A stretch of DNA of 15,105 nt, taken from NCBI GenBank assembly GCA_904502025.1, contig CAJGDJ010000041.1, positions 1 to 15,105 of the forward strand, read 5' to 3'. Of this stretch, positions 13,750 through 15,105 are shown piece after piece. Every line of letters starts with the position of its first letter. Position 1 is the stretch's first letter. Both the position numbers and the translations under genes were made by a program. This DNA comes from an uncultured Muribaculaceae bacterium (lineage in GTDB: Bacteria > Bacteroidota > Bacteroidia > Bacteroidales > Muribaculaceae). The notes under the pieces are model-generated. The model worked only from the letters and a program-made list of their open reading frames with translations, ran no database searches and had not been told where the DNA came from.

Positions 13750-15105
13750 ATGAAAATCATAAAAACTTTAATTTGTCTGTCATTAATATTCGTTACTACA
13801 TCGTGTGCTAAAGATGAGATAGACTTGACCGGGGATATTTACGGCAAAATAACTGATACATTTTCAGGAGAGCCATTACAATCGGCTAATGTGACATTAA
13901 GTCCCGGAGGTTATTCTACAACAACCGGCAGCGATGGTGTGTATGAATTTAGGGATCTTGAACAAGGAGAATACGACATACAAGTGAGTAAAGCCGGTTA
14001 TATTACCAATAACAAGCGAGTGTCTGTTAGTGTTGGTGGTGTTGCCACCGGAGATGTCGCATTGGAACCAGAACAAGATATAACATTAAGTGTATCGACA
14101 TTGAATTTTGGAAAAGAACTCACGTCATTGTCATTTGAAATTCGCAATAATGGATCGAAAAAATGTGATTGGAATATCAGTGGGTTGGACGATGTTGATT
14201 GGCTTGAGTTTAATCCCTCAAGTGGAACGCTTGAATCCGGAAAGAGTAATGCAGTTAAAGTATTGTTATTGCGTGATAAATTAACTGAAAACAAAGAAAC
14301 AACAATCCTTATAAATAGTAATAAAGAATCGGTTGCATTGAAAATTGCGGCTGAGTTTGAGGCAAAAACTTCAAAAATTGAACTTAGTACAAATACTCTA
14401 AATTTCGGGAAAGAATATTCATCATTGACCTTTGATGTGAAAAACATCGGGAATGCCGGAAATGTAAATTGGAGCATTACAAATATAGATGTCGATTGGC
14501 TAGCAGTAAGTCCGAAGTCTGGTACTACAGCTATGGGTAAATCAAGTGTAGTAAAGGTTGACCTTGACCGTAACAAGTTAACAGAAAATTCTACTACAAA
14601 TATTATTGTAAATTGTGATGGTGAATCATTACCTGTAACTATTAATGCCGAAGTTGAAGCTAAAACCTCTAAAATCGCATTAAGTACAAGTACATTGAAT
14701 TTCGGGAAAGAATATTCATCATTGACCTTTGATGTGAAAAACATCGGGAATGCCGGAAATGTAAATTGGAGCATTACAAATATAGATGTCGATTGGCTAA
14801 CAGTAAGTCCGAAGTCTAGTACTACAGCTATGGGTAAATCAAGTGTAGTAAAGGTTGACCTTGACCGTAGCAAATTAACTAAAAAATCGACCACAAATAT
14901 CATTGTAAATAGTGATGGTGAATCTTTACCTATAACTATTAATGCCGACGTAAAACCTGCTCGTACATGGGCTGCATATCCCACAATGATTGATTTTGGG
15001 ACAAATAGCACAAGTTCAGTAACATTATATTCTTATAATGGTAAAACTGATTATACTTTAAGTGTGAGAGGAACTTCATCATGGCTTAAATTGTCAAAAA
15101 CATCA
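13750..15105 (+). CDS. Lipoprotein with carboxypeptidase-regulatory-like and tandem BACON-like domains (partial, runs off the window)
   Basis: The first 452 residues of a larger protein. The signal peptide ends in lipobox VTTSC (Cys19). The next residues AKDEID fit the K-(D/E)2 lipoprotein surface-export signal known from Bacteroidota, so exposure on the cell surface is likely. Residues about 29-107 form a carboxypeptidase-regulatory-like beta-sandwich (GKITDTFSGEPLQSANVTLS, then TTTGSDGVYEFRDLEQGEYD). Next come three tandem units of exactly 99 residues starting at 118, 217 and 316. Each begins LNFGKE and contains DVDWL plus SP-S-G/S-TT, the pattern of BACON domains. A fourth, diverged unit starts near 414 (IDFG, SSWLKL). 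BACON domains are linked to carbohydrate or mucin binding; the ligand here is unknown. An overlapping 10-codon frame (13721-13753) ends on ATGA at this start. The 3' end lies outside. Confidence 0.85.
   Translation, partial: MKIIKTLICLSLIFVTTSCAKDEIDLTGDIYGKITDTFSGEPLQSANVTLSPGGYSTTTGSDGVYEFRDLEQGEYDIQVSKAGYITNNKRVSVSVGGVATGDVALEPEQDITLSVSTLNFGKELTSLSFEIRNNGSKKCDWNISGLDDVDWLEFNPSSGTLESGKSNAVKVLLLRDKLTENKETTILINSNKESVALKIAAEFEAKTSKIELSTNTLNFGKEYSSLTFDVKNIGNAGNVNWSITNIDVDWLAVSPKSGTTAMGKSSVVKVDLDRNKLTENSTTNIIVNCDGESLPVTINAEVEAKTSKIALSTSTLNFGKEYSSLTFDVKNIGNAGNVNWSITNIDVDWLTVSPKSSTTAMGKSSVVKVDLDRSKLTKKSTTNIIVNSDGESLPITINADVKPARTWAAYPTMIDFGTNSTSSVTLYSYNGKTDYTLSVRGTSSWLKLSKTS
14101..14991 (+). repeat. 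Three tandem 297-bp units in the BACON-like gene
   Basis: Units start at 14101, 14398 and 14695 with a constant period of 297 bases (99 codons). Units 2 and 3 are almost identical over 172 bases (14401-14572 and 14698-14869), with only two differences by eye, while unit 1 is clearly diverged. This implies recent duplication or gene conversion. Confidence 0.95.

Noticed and set aside
13998..15011. A 337-codon open frame on the minus strand opposite the BACON-like gene
   Set aside because: It is antisense to a frame with a lipobox, known domain patterns and exact 99-codon repeats. Its length comes from the repeated units keeping the opposite strand open, and its protein has no recognisable features.

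Overview
The window reads as chromosomal DNA of a member of the order Bacteroidales (Bacteroidota), plausibly Muribaculaceae, Prevotella or a relative. The family is an inference from protein style, not a determination. Evidence for the phylum: no Shine-Dalgarno-like sequence before the genes; promoters of the Bacteroidota type (TTTG, about 20 bases, TAnnTTTG); a BspA-type leucine-rich repeat protein; BACON-like domains; a GH13 amylase with family-26 starch-binding modules and a C-terminal tail resembling a type IX sorting domain; and an RsuA/RluB-type pseudouridine synthase with a long Asn/Gln/Gly/Tyr/Arg-rich N-terminus. No phage, insertion sequence, plasmid or CRISPR signature was seen.

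Layout. (1) 1-1546: the end of acpP and complete fabF (fatty acid synthesis), closed by a strong hairpin terminator. (2) 1547-1962: gene-free, GC-rich inverted repeats followed by a promoter. (3) 1963-5559: a secreted multidomain alpha-amylase and, 12 bases later, a small secreted BspA-type protein. (4) 5603-7062, minus strand: purB (purine synthesis) with its own terminator and promoter. (5) 7106-7592: a promoter, two identical tRNA-Val(UAC) genes, a terminator and a roughly 200-base nested inverted repeat. (6) 7593-8315: a HAD-family nucleotidase of the YjjG type. (7) 8364-11787: a clear promoter, then pseudouridine synthase, asnS and a YjdM/PhnA zinc-ribbon protein, closed by a terminator; this looks like one transcription unit combining RNA modification and tRNA charging. 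(8) 11843-12169: a stand-alone gene for a highly structured non-coding RNA of about 290 nt with its own promoter and U-tract terminator. (9) 12226-15105: three closely spaced envelope genes: an LPP20-like lipoprotein, a DUF5683-like membrane protein, and a lipoprotein with a carboxypeptidase-regulatory-like domain and tandem 99-residue BACON-like repeats that runs off the window.

Most of the window is housekeeping or ordinary gut-Bacteroidales content. The parts most worth a second look are the structured RNA, the BACON-like repeat lipoprotein with two almost identical repeat units and its two uncharacterised partners, the low-complexity extension on the pseudouridine synthase, and the palindromic element after the tRNA pair. 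All calls come from reading the sequence; no database search was run.
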